Shown in pieces: positions 56,778-64,000 of a DNA stretch of 64,000 nt. The DNA lies in assembly GCF_004297405.1 (NCBI RefSeq), contig NZ_SCVC01000036.1, forward strand, positions 124,001-188,000, written 5' to 3'. The notes beneath the pieces were generated by a model, which worked only from the letters and a program-made list of their open reading frames with translations, was not told the origin of the DNA and made no database searches. Position 1 is the stretch's first letter, and each line of letters starts with the position of its first letter. The stretch is from Reyranella sp. (GTDB lineage: Bacteria; Pseudomonadota; Alphaproteobacteria; Reyranellales; Reyranellaceae). A program made the translations under genes and the position numbers.

Positions 56778-58802
56778 TCAGCGGTTCTGATTGCGCTGCG
56801 GACCGGGCGTCTGGGAGTGCGTGGGGCGACCTGACCGTTGCCGCACGTCAGATGAAGGAACTGGAAGCTGCGCCCGTAGACCCGGACGCAGCGCCTCCAG
56901 CCTCGGCGCCAACACCGCGCAAGCGTTTGCACCGGCCTGGCGCGCGCCCTGGGCAAGTTGCGCGACCAGGCTCGGTATTGGACCACCGCCGACCAACAGT
57001 TTGGAGAGGCCGGGATCGAGCGCGCTCGCCGTGGGGCGCCCGGCACCACCCTTGATGCGCATCGGCGAGGCGAGCGCGGCGCCCTGGGCATCGCGCGCTT
57101 CCGGAGCGACGATGAATTCCCATCCTTCGGTGCGCATATGGACAAAGCCGCCGCCGATCAGCACCGCCCGCGGCGTATCGACGACGATCCGCCGGAGATT
57201 GGCGACGCCGCCGCTCACATCGAAGCGGCCAGCAATGCAGTTGAACGGAACGCCGGAATCGGTCCCACCCAGCAGCCGCTGCGTCTCGGCTGGCCAGTTC
57301 ACGAGCTGATCACGTGGCCACATGCCCTTGGCGATCGCAATGTCGACGGAACCGTTGGCCGAGTTCAATGCATCGCGCGTCGTGCGACCACCACCGCGCA
57401 AGCGCAGGTCGATATCGGCCACGGCATCGCGCAAACCGAGATCGAGCCCCAGCAGAGAAGAGAGTTCTCCAAGCGACACGCGGTTGGCCGATGCTGTCAG
57501 GGTCGTCTGCCCGATGCGCCCCGTGGGATCGTAGACGAGGTCGATGCCGGCCGAGCCGCCGCCGACGGTGCCGGCTGCCCTGAACGTGAAACGCGTCTCG
57601 CCCGATGTGAGGGTCACCGAGGCGTTCTGCATTTTTGCACCAAGGCCCACCACCTCGCCCAGCCTGACCGTGACCGAGAGCGCCGAACGGCCGAGCCAGC
57701 TTGCCGAGAAGGGCACGGCCGGAATGAGCCTCTGCTGTACGGGCGACGTCGCCGCCGGCGGTGCGGCAACAACGGGCGCCGCGCGCAACTCCGAGACATC
57801 CAGGCGGGTTATGTCGGCATTCACGGCAATGGTCGCCGTGCCTTTGCGGTCGTGGCGGAAGAGCGCCTCGCCCACCATCTCACTCGACCCGACCTTGAGG
57901 GTCTGCACCTCGACCTTGAAGCCGTTGCGCTGCGTCGAGGCCTTGGCGTTCAGTGAATAAGGCCCGCCGGCCGGCACAGGCAGCCGAACGTAGGGACCGA
58001 AGACCGAGACATCGGGACCGTCGGCGTTGATCTGAAGGCTGGTTCCCTTCACGCCCACGCCGCCCTTGATGGCAATCTTGCCGCCACCGAAACCGCCCTG
58101 CAGCTCGATATTGCCGGGCAGGCCACGGATCCAGCCATCGAACGAACCGGCAGTGCCTGTGAGTTCAAGAGGCACGGCCTGCGGGACCGAGAAACGGCCT
58201 TCGACCTGCAGTGTCTGGTTGGGAGCCGGTGACTTGAACGTAGCGTTCGCCACTTCGATAACGGCCGGCGGTCGCCCTGCGCCTTCGGAAACGGTGAGGA
58301 CTGAGTCCTTCACCTCGATGGTATTGATCCAGGGAAATGCGGCTGTGGTGCGCAGCCGGAGCGAGCGGTTTTCGCCCGGATGCGGCCCCGACCCATCAGG
58401 TGGCGGCAGCATTTCGAGGTTGGCATCGCCGACCTCGTTGCGCTCTACCAGGATATCGGCGCCTTCCAGCACGATGCGGCCGATCTTGACCTCGCCCAGG
58501 AGCAGCGAGAACGGGTCGAGGAAGAGCGTCATCTTCCTCACATGCGCCATGTCAGGGCGCGATCCCCAAGGGGCGTTGGAGAGCGTCACGCCTTCGGCCA
58601 CCATCGCGGGCTCGCTGCCCAGCTTGATGCTCAACGGCACGCGGGCGGCGAGCTCGCGACCGGTCACTTTTCGAATCTGATCGGTCAGCCGGCTCTGATA
58701 GCTCGACAGGTCGCGCGTAGCCACCCAGACAACGCCACCGATCGCAGCGATCGGCACCGCCGCTGCCGCAATCCAGGCCAGCCGCCTCCAGGGAATCCGC
58801 AT
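56778..58802 (-). CDS. AsmA family protein
   Basis: I start at MRIPWRRLAWIAAAAVPIAA (58802), 674 residues. One N-terminal membrane helix anchors a large periplasmic beta-rich domain with AsmA features (ELAARVPLSIKLGSEPAMVAEGVTLSNAPW, VRKMTLFLDPFSLLLGEVKI) and a C-terminal AsmA_2-like part (ADIDLRLRGGGRTTRDALNSANGSVDI). AsmA-like proteins are thought to carry phospholipids to the outer membrane. The last 40 residues are Pro/Gln/Arg-rich. It lies downstream of the pseudouridine synthase gene. Confidence 0.88.
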   Translation of the reverse strand: MRIPWRRLAWIAAAAVPIAAIGGVVWVATRDLSSYQSRLTDQIRKVTGRELAARVPLSIKLGSEPAMVAEGVTLSNAPWGSRPDMAHVRKMTLFLDPFSLLLGEVKIGRIVLEGADILVERNEVGDANLEMLPPPDGSGPHPGENRSLRLRTTAAFPWINTIEVKDSVLTVSEGAGRPPAVIEVANATFKSPAPNQTLQVEGRFSVPQAVPLELTGTAGSFDGWIRGLPGNIELQGGFGGGKIAIKGGVGVKGTSLQINADGPDVSVFGPYVRLPVPAGGPYSLNAKASTQRNGFKVEVQTLKVGSSEMVGEALFRHDRKGTATIAVNADITRLDVSELRAAPVVAAPPAATSPVQQRLIPAVPFSASWLGRSALSVTVRLGEVVGLGAKMQNASVTLTSGETRFTFRAAGTVGGGSAGIDLVYDPTGRIGQTTLTASANRVSLGELSSLLGLDLGLRDAVADIDLRLRGGGRTTRDALNSANGSVDIAIAKGMWPRDQLVNWPAETQRLLGGTDSGVPFNCIAGRFDVSGGVANLRRIVVDTPRAVLIGGGFVHMRTEGWEFIVAPEARDAQGAALASPMRIKGGAGRPTASALDPGLSKLLVGGGPIPSLVAQLAQGARQAGANACAVLAPRLEALRPGLRAQLPVPSSDVRQRSGRPTHSQTPGPQRNQNR

Positions 58803-58818
58803 GCCGACCGATTCTCGC

Positions 58819-59823
58819 TCAAACACCGTCCGTAGAGAAGCCAAATGCCTCAACGGTGCGGCGGAAGTGAGGTGGCAGTTCCGCCTCGGCCTTCAATTCA
58901 CCCTTGCCCGAGGGATGCGGCAGCGTCAGCCGGCGGGCATGAAGGTGAAGGCGACGCGCGTCGGCGACGGCAGCCAGCAACGCTTCCTCACCGCCGTATT
59001 TACGATCGCCCAGGATGGGGCAGCCGATCTCGGCGCAGTGGACACGGAGCTGATGAGTGCGTCCGGTGCGCGGCCATAGAGCAAGCATCGCCGCGCGCTT
59101 GCCGATCCTGTCCATCTCGCGGAAATGTGTCAGCGCCTTCTGGCCATTCTCCTCATCGACCTGCATCAACTCGCGGTCGCGGGCGCCCGGACGTTTGGCG
59201 AGTGGCAGGTCGATCGTGCCCTCCTTGCGTGGCGGCACGCCGACGACGACCGCCCAGTAGAGCTTTTCGGTCTCTCGGTCGCGGAACGACTCGGCCAGCC
59301 GCTTGGCGGCCTGCCCGGTGCGGGCGATCAGCAGCAGACCGCTGGTATCCTTGTCGAGCCGATGGACGAGGCGCGGCCGGTCTTCGTAGCCGAAGCGCAG
59401 CGCATCGAGCATGCCATCGACATGCTTCTCGGTGCCGCTACCGCCCTGGACTGCCAAACCCGGTGGCTTGTTGAGAACGATCACATGGTCGTCGCGATGG
59501 ATCACCATGCGCTGGATTTCCGCAGCATCGCGATCAGAAACCGCCGGAGCCACCCGCGCCGCTTGCGGCTTGGGGAGCGGAGAGGCCGAAACGCCGGGTG
59601 GTAGGCGGATCGACTGGCCGGGCTCGACGCGATCCTTGCCCTCGGCGCGCTTGCCGTCGATCCGGACCTGGCCGGTGCGAAGGAGCTTCTGCAGCGCACC
59701 GTGGCTCAGCTCGGGAAAATGCCTCTGGAACCAACGATCCAGCCGCAACCCCGCCTCATCGTCGGATACGGCGCGAAGCTGGACTTGGGCACGGGTGCCG
59801 CTGGCGGCGGGGCGATCGCTCAT
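58819..59823 (-). CDS. RluC/RluD-type 23S rRNA pseudouridine synthase
   Basis: The start MSDRPAASGTRAQVQLRAVS at 59823 gives 334 residues. An S4 RNA-binding domain (RLDRWFQRHFPELSHGALQKLLRTGQVRIDG) is followed by the RsuA/RluA catalytic domain with HRLDKDTSGLLLIARTG, where the aspartate is catalytic, and GRTHQLRVHCAEIGCPILGD. The set is RluC-like; which uridine it modifies cannot be told. It is divergent from the dienelactone hydrolase gene, 35 bp away. Confidence 0.92.
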   Translation of the reverse strand: MSDRPAASGTRAQVQLRAVSDDEAGLRLDRWFQRHFPELSHGALQKLLRTGQVRIDGKRAEGKDRVEPGQSIRLPPGVSASPLPKPQAARVAPAVSDRDAAEIQRMVIHRDDHVIVLNKPPGLAVQGGSGTEKHVDGMLDALRFGYEDRPRLVHRLDKDTSGLLLIARTGQAAKRLAESFRDRETEKLYWAVVVGVPPRKEGTIDLPLAKRPGARDRELMQVDEENGQKALTHFREMDRIGKRAAMLALWPRTGRTHQLRVHCAEIGCPILGDRKYGGEEALLAAVADARRLHLHARRLTLPHPSGKGELKAEAELPPHFRRTVEAFGFSTDGV

Positions 59824-59858
59824 GGCGCGCAACCTAAGGGACAAGCTAAACAGGGTCC

Positions 59859-60749
59859 ATGGAATCGGTGTCGTTCGATACGCTGACGTTCGACCATCCG
59901 GCGGCCTGCCGGCCCGCGACATTGAGCGCAAGCCTCCACCTGCCCGACCGGCCGGGTGGTCCCTCCGCCTGCATGGTGATCCTGACCAGCAGCGCCGGCG
60001 TCCAGCGCCACCGCGAGCACTACTACGCCGATCTCCTGAACCAGGCGGGTGTCGCCGCCCTGATCGTCGACAGTTTCACCGGGCGCGGCGTGCGGCGTAC
60101 CGTCGCCGACCAGACCCTGGTCTCCGCTGCCCAGATGGAAGGCGATGCTTTTGCAGCCCTCGCCCTGTTGCGCCACGATCCACGCATCGATCCGGCGCGA
60201 ATCGGAATCATGGGCGTTTCCAAGGGCGGCGTCGCGACCCTGAACGCCGCCATCGCCGTACGCCAGCGCTGGCGTAACGGCTTCCCCCATCTCTTCGACC
60301 TGCACGTCGCGATCTGCCCCGGTGCGACCGCCCAGCATCGCGACGCGACCACGCATGGCCGGCCAATGTTCCTGATGCTGGCGGCGCGCGACGACTACAC
60401 ACCGGCGGAACTCGCCATCGAGTACGCCAACCGCATGCGGACGGCCGGCAACGAGCGGATCAAGGTGAAGGTCTATGGCGCCGCTCATCACGGCTGGGAA
60501 TCGATCGGCCCGGTCTTCGACATCAAGGACGCCGAGAACTGGTCGTGCTGCCGCAACTTCATCGAGGATGACGGCCGCCACTTCGTGCCCTCCCTCGGCC
60601 TGACGCTCAGCGAACCCGAATTCCAGGCTTGGGCGCGACTGCATTGCGTCACGCGCGGCGCGCGCGCCGGTGGTGGGACTGTGGCCCTAAAGCAACGCGC
60701 AAGTGCTGATTTTATTGACTTTCTGAGGGCCCACGACTTCGTAGGTTGA
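59859..60749 (+). CDS. Dienelactone hydrolase-like alpha/beta hydrolase
   Basis: The 296-residue protein shows the nucleophile elbow GVSKGG (serine), an acidic residue in LMLAARDDYTPAE, and histidine in VYGAAHHGWES, in the order expected for dienelactone-hydrolase-like enzymes. FHRLVFSDR-like oxyanion parts are replaced by ILTSSAGVQRHREHYYADLL. No signal peptide is seen. Substrate is unknown. Its stop overlaps the start of the next gene (TGATG), so both are likely translated from one messenger. Confidence 0.82.
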   Translation: MESVSFDTLTFDHPAACRPATLSASLHLPDRPGGPSACMVILTSSAGVQRHREHYYADLLNQAGVAALIVDSFTGRGVRRTVADQTLVSAAQMEGDAFAALALLRHDPRIDPARIGIMGVSKGGVATLNAAIAVRQRWRNGFPHLFDLHVAICPGATAQHRDATTHGRPMFLMLAARDDYTPAELAIEYANRMRTAGNERIKVKVYGAAHHGWESIGPVFDIKDAENWSCCRNFIEDDGRHFVPSLGLTLSEPEFQAWARLHCVTRGARAGGGTVALKQRASADFIDFLRAHDFVG

Positions 60750-62278
60750 TGGACGAATCGACTGTTTGCAGCTATACCACCGGTGTGATTCGCTCCTACT
60801 TTCTCGCCGTTTCTCTGGCGCTCTTGTCCTCCCTGCTAGGGACCTCTTCCACCTACGCCAGCGGCCTGTTGTGGACCGGATCAGGAGCCGCTTCGGCCCG
60901 CTCCGAGGCCTTGCTCAAGGTCCTGCGCTCCGCCTCCGACCACGGACTCGATCCTGCCTGGTACAGTATCGTCGAAGTTGAAAAGGCGTTGGCGCCGGGC
61001 GCCGATCCGACAGCGGCGGAAACTTTGCTGACGGCCGTCTTCGTTGCCTATGCGAGCGACGTTTCGACCGGCCGTGTCCGCGCCAACCGCGTCGACAAGG
61101 ACATCGACATCGTTCAACGCAAGGTCGAGAAGACCGACCTCTTGAAAGCCGCGGCCGAGGCGACCGACTTTGCCGCCTATCTCGACTCGTTGCCGCCCAA
61201 GGGTGACTACCCCGCCTTGCAGAAGGCTCTCGCGGCATGGCGCGACAAGCGCGGAAAGGTCAGCTTCACCTCGATCCCCGACGGCACCGCGCTGAAGCCC
61301 GGCATGATCGATCCACGCGTCAGCCTGCTGCGCAAGCGGCTCGTCGAACTCGATTTCGCCGTCCCCGAACCCGCCGCCGGCGCGGTGGTCGACCTCTATG
61401 ACGACGCGCTCGTCGGCCTGATCAAGTCGTATCAGGAAATGAAGGGCCTCTCGGTCGATGGCGTCATTGGCGCCAAAACCATCCGTTCACTGAACACGAC
61501 GGTCGACGAGCGTATCGAGCAGATCATCGTCAACCTCGAGCGTCGGCGCTGGCTGCCCGAGGATCTCGGCAGCCGCTACGTGTTCGTGAACACCGGCGAC
61601 TACTCGATGATCTTCGTCGACGGAGGCAAGCTCGCCTTCCAGAGCCTGGTCATCGTCGGCACGCCGAAGGACCCGACGCCCGAGATCCAGTCGATCATGC
61701 GCGGCTTCCAGACCAATCCCTTCTGGACGGTGCCGACGTCGATCTCCGGTGAAGAATACCTGCCGATGCTGCGCCGCGATCCCAACGCGCTGGCCGCCAG
61801 CGGCTTCAAGATCTTCGCGAACTGGAGCGACGATACCGAGCTCGATCCGTATAGTGTGGACTGGCACTCGATCCACCCCAAGGCCTTCCCCTATCGCATC
61901 CGCCAGGATCCCGGCGCGGGAAATGCGCTGGGCTACATCTTCTTCCCTTTCGCCAACAAGTACGGCATCTACATGCACGACACGGCGAGCCGCTGGTTGT
62001 TCACCGAAGGCAGCCGCAACTTCAGCCATGGCTGCATCCGCCTGCAGAACCCGCTCGACTTCGTCGAGAAGGTCTTCAACGGCAAAAACGGCTTCAGCAA
62101 GGACCGCGTGCGAGCGGTGATCGAAGCCGGGCAGCAGGCGCACTACACCTTCCCTGAATCAGTCACGCTCTACGTGACCTACCGCACTGTGGCAGTTAGC
62201 GCCGACGGCGTGCCGGTCTTCCGCGACGACGTCTATGGTCGCGACCGCCGCGTCGCCAAGGCGATGCAGAAGCCCTAG
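60749..62278 (+). CDS. L,D-transpeptidase (YcbB/LdtD-like)
   Basis: The 509-residue protein has a signal-like N-terminus (YFLAVSLALLSSLLGTSSTYAS), a scaffold region, a peptidoglycan-binding domain (LIKSYQEMKGLSVDGVIGAKTIRSLN) and a YkuD catalytic domain ending with FSHGCIRLQNPLDF, where the cysteine is the nucleophile. The order scaffold-PGB-YkuD matches YcbB/LdtD, which forms 3-3 cross-links in peptidoglycan. The ATG at 60749 overlaps the stop of the preceding hydrolase. The 3' end overlaps rarA by 4 bp. Confidence 0.93.
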   Translation: MDESTVCSYTTGVIRSYFLAVSLALLSSLLGTSSTYASGLLWTGSGAASARSEALLKVLRSASDHGLDPAWYSIVEVEKALAPGADPTAAETLLTAVFVAYASDVSTGRVRANRVDKDIDIVQRKVEKTDLLKAAAEATDFAAYLDSLPPKGDYPALQKALAAWRDKRGKVSFTSIPDGTALKPGMIDPRVSLLRKRLVELDFAVPEPAAGAVVDLYDDALVGLIKSYQEMKGLSVDGVIGAKTIRSLNTTVDERIEQIIVNLERRRWLPEDLGSRYVFVNTGDYSMIFVDGGKLAFQSLVIVGTPKDPTPEIQSIMRGFQTNPFWTVPTSISGEEYLPMLRRDPNALAASGFKIFANWSDDTELDPYSVDWHSIHPKAFPYRIRQDPGAGNALGYIFFPFANKYGIYMHDTASRWLFTEGSRNFSHGCIRLQNPLDFVEKVFNGKNGFSKDRVRAVIEAGQQAHYTFPESVTLYVTYRTVAVSADGVPVFRDDVYGRDRRVAKAMQKP

Positions 62279-63564
62279 CGCTTCTTCTCGCGCAGCTTCT
62301 TCCAGTATTCGAGGCGCTTCAGGATCTCGCGCTCGAAGCCGCGCTCGACTGGCTGGTAGAACTCCTCGCGCGCCATCCCGTCGGGAAAATAGTTCTGGCC
62401 GGAGAAGCCGTCGGCGGCATTGTGGTCGTACTCGTAGCCCTTGCCGTAGCCGATCTCCTTCATGAGCTTGGTCGGCGCATTGAGAATGTGCATCGGCGGC
62501 GTCAGCGAGCCGTGGGTCTTGGCCGAACGCTTGGCGGCGCCGAAGGCGACATAGCCGGCATTCGATTTCGGCGCCGTGCCGAGATAGATCACCGCCTGCG
62601 CGATCGCGAGTTCGCCCTCCGGTGAGCCCAGCCGGTCATAGGTTTCCCAGGCCGCCAGGGTCTGGGTCAGCGCCTGCGGATCGGCCATGCCGATATCCTC
62701 GACGGCGAAGCGCACCAGCCGACGGGCGATATATTTCGGGTCCTCGCCACCATCGAGCATCCGGGCGAACCAGTAGAGGGCCGCGTCGACATCCGATCCG
62801 CGCAACGACTTGTGCAGCGCGCTGATCAAGTTGTAGTGCGCTTCCTGCGCCTTGTCGTAGAGCGGCGCCCGCTTCTGCAACAGGGTCGCGAGCCGCGCCG
62901 GCGGCACGGGTCCTTTGTCCTTGAGCTGCGCCAGTTGCTCGGCGATCCCGATCAGGTAGCGGCCGTCACCGTCGGCCATGGCGAACAACGCCTGACGACC
63001 CGTCTCGTCGACGGGCAGTGGGCGGCCCAACGCTTCCTCGACACGCGTGAGCAGCGTACCCAGCGCGGCATCGTCGAGGCGACGCAGGACCAACACCTGG
63101 CAGCGCGACAGGAGCGCGGCATTGAGTTCGAAGGATGGGTTCTCCGTCGTGGCACCGATCAGCGTGACGGTGCCATCCTCGACGTAAGGCAGGAAACCGT
63201 CCTGCTGCGCCCGGTTGAAACGATGGATTTCATCGACGAACAGCAAGGTACCCTTGCCATCCTTGCGGCGCTGGCGGGCGGCCTCGAAGATGCGCCTCAA
63301 GTCGGCGACACCGGAAAAGACGGCCGACAGCGGCTCGAAATGCAGGTCGCTGGCTTCCGCGAGCAGGCGCGCGATCGTGGTCTTGCCGCAACCCGGCGGC
63401 CCCCACAGGACCAACGAACCGAGCTTGCGCGCCGCCAGCATGCGGCCGAGCGGACCCTCCGGCCCGAGCAGATGGTCCTGGCCCAGAATCTCGCCCAGCA
63501 CCTTGGGCCGCAGGCGTTCGGCGAGCGGCGTCGGGGCGAGCGAGGCGAAGAGTTCAGCCGGCAC
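62275..63564 (-). CDS. rarA: Replication-associated recombination protein A
   Basis: The 429-residue AAA+ ATPase starts at a GTG (MPAELFASLAPTPLAERLRP). Walker A is LWGPPGCGKTTIARLLAE, Walker B FVDEIHRFNRAQQDGFLPYV, and sensor 1 GATTENPSFELNAALLSRCQV. The C-terminus has the RarA/WRNIP1 tetramerisation region (KSLRGSDVDAALYWFARMLDGGEDP, GYEYDHNAADGFSGQNYFP). It acts at stalled forks. The DegP-like gene lies upstream on the same strand, a common alphaproteobacterial pair. Confidence 0.96.
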   Translation of the reverse strand: MPAELFASLAPTPLAERLRPKVLGEILGQDHLLGPEGPLGRMLAARKLGSLVLWGPPGCGKTTIARLLAEASDLHFEPLSAVFSGVADLRRIFEAARQRRKDGKGTLLFVDEIHRFNRAQQDGFLPYVEDGTVTLIGATTENPSFELNAALLSRCQVLVLRRLDDAALGTLLTRVEEALGRPLPVDETGRQALFAMADGDGRYLIGIAEQLAQLKDKGPVPPARLATLLQKRAPLYDKAQEAHYNLISALHKSLRGSDVDAALYWFARMLDGGEDPKYIARRLVRFAVEDIGMADPQALTQTLAAWETYDRLGSPEGELAIAQAVIYLGTAPKSNAGYVAFGAAKRSAKTHGSLTPPMHILNAPTKLMKEIGYGKGYEYDHNAADGFSGQNYFPDGMAREEFYQPVERGFEREILKRLEYWKKLREKKR

Positions 63565-63596
63565 GATGGAAAGCTACCACGGCGTGCAGCCCCGAT

Positions 63597-64000
63597 TCAG
63601 CGGAACTGGACGGTGGAGACCATCCCGTCGCGGCCGATGCTGACGCTGCTGACCGGACCGGCAGCCAGACGCTTCTTGAGCTCGTCGACGTTCTTCACGT
63701 CCTGACCGTTGATGCCCAGGATCAAGTCGCCCTGGCGCACGAAGCGGCCGGCATAGGCGCCGGGCTTCACTTCGATGACAACGGCGCCGGGCCGCCATTC
63801 GGCAAGGCCCATTTCTTCCGCCACCGCCGGCGACATGTTGACGACCGTGGCGCCCGACAAGGGCTGGCGGCCTTCGAGCTGAGACTTGTCGCGCGGTGGA
63901 TTCTCCGGCGGCGCGGCCAGCTTGACGGTCACGACCATTTCCTTGCCGCCGCGAACGATCCTCACCGGCACCGCTACATCGACGTTCAGGGTGGACAGAC
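63597..64000 (-). CDS. DegP/HtrA-type serine protease, C-terminal part only
   Basis: The frame is open to the window edge; only the last 134 codons are visible, reading LSTLNVDVAVPVRIVRGGKE and onward. This is the end of one PDZ domain (VPVRIVRGGKEMVVTVKLA) and a second PDZ domain (MSPAVAEEMGLAEW, GDLILGINGQDVKNVDELKK, VSIGRDGMVSTVQF). Two PDZ domains in this order and a downstream rarA gene match Do-family periplasmic proteases of alphaproteobacteria. The protease domain lies outside the window, so the assignment rests on the PDZ part and context. Confidence 0.78.
   Translation of the reverse strand, partial: LSTLNVDVAVPVRIVRGGKEMVVTVKLAAPPENPPRDKSQLEGRQPLSGATVVNMSPAVAEEMGLAEWRPGAVVIEVKPGAYAGRFVRQGDLILGINGQDVKNVDELKKRLAAGPVSSVSIGRDGMVSTVQFR

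Overview
The window is 64 kb of GC-rich chromosomal DNA from an alphaproteobacterium. The evidence is gene content and order: ffs-dnaX-ybaB-recR, folK-rpoZ-rsh-pdxJ-acpS-lepB-rnc-era, an ATP12 F1-ATPase assembly chaperone, bpt, and a degP-like gene next to rarA. A Rhodospirillales/Reyranella-like host is my inference; I cannot search databases. No prophage, IS element, integrase or CRISPR array is visible, and no gap without a gene exceeds about 300 bp.

Layout. (1) 1-4254: a truncated SelA-like PLP enzyme, a Gfo/Idh/MocA oxidoreductase, an SDR gene broken by a one-base frameshift, a small membrane protein and a flavin monooxygenase. (2) 4215-9837: an iron-uptake locus on the minus strand (fecI, fecR, STN-type TonB receptor, PepSY membrane protein). 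A perfect 25-bp palindrome resembling a Fur operator sits at the start of fecI. (3) 9977-14366: SRP RNA with its promoter, dnaX, ybaB, recR, a DUF4126 membrane protein and bpt. (4) 14464-25460: one TRAP permease pair (dctQ-dctM) facing a tandem array of seven paralogous Tat-exported TakP-like substrate-binding proteins. (5) 25552-38670: uppP, parC, recO, a PhoD phosphatase, then the era-rnc-lepB-acpS-pdxJ-rsh-rpoZ-folK run and a NYN-domain gene. (6) 38684-50882: uracil-DNA glycosylase, glutathione peroxidase, a sulfite-oxidase-like protein, an acyl-CoA catabolic group (isovaleryl-CoA dehydrogenase, TetR, acyl-CoA synthetase, enoyl-CoA hydratase, LysR), mgtE-maeB, tRNA-Leu and lipB. (7) 50860-64000: acylphosphatase, propionyl-CoA carboxylase, a PEP-mutase-like protein, ATP12, AsmA, a pseudouridine synthase, a dienelactone-hydrolase-like protein, an L,D-transpeptidase, rarA and the 3' part of a DegP-type gene.

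The most unusual feature is the TRAP array. Seven binding-protein genes are repeated head to tail at nearly constant spacing: four of the six start-to-start distances are exactly 1259 bp when P4, P5 and P7 are compared with their neighbours, or close to it (full list 1293, 1252, 1259, 1259, 1287, 1259). Each has its own intrinsic terminator and its own upstream region, and the upstream regions fall into two recognisable motif groups. Only one membrane pair is encoded beside them. This looks like one transporter served by several separately transcribed receptors of diverging specificity for small (2-oxo?) carboxylates. The shared transporter is inference; the array, terminators and motifs are read directly from the sequence.
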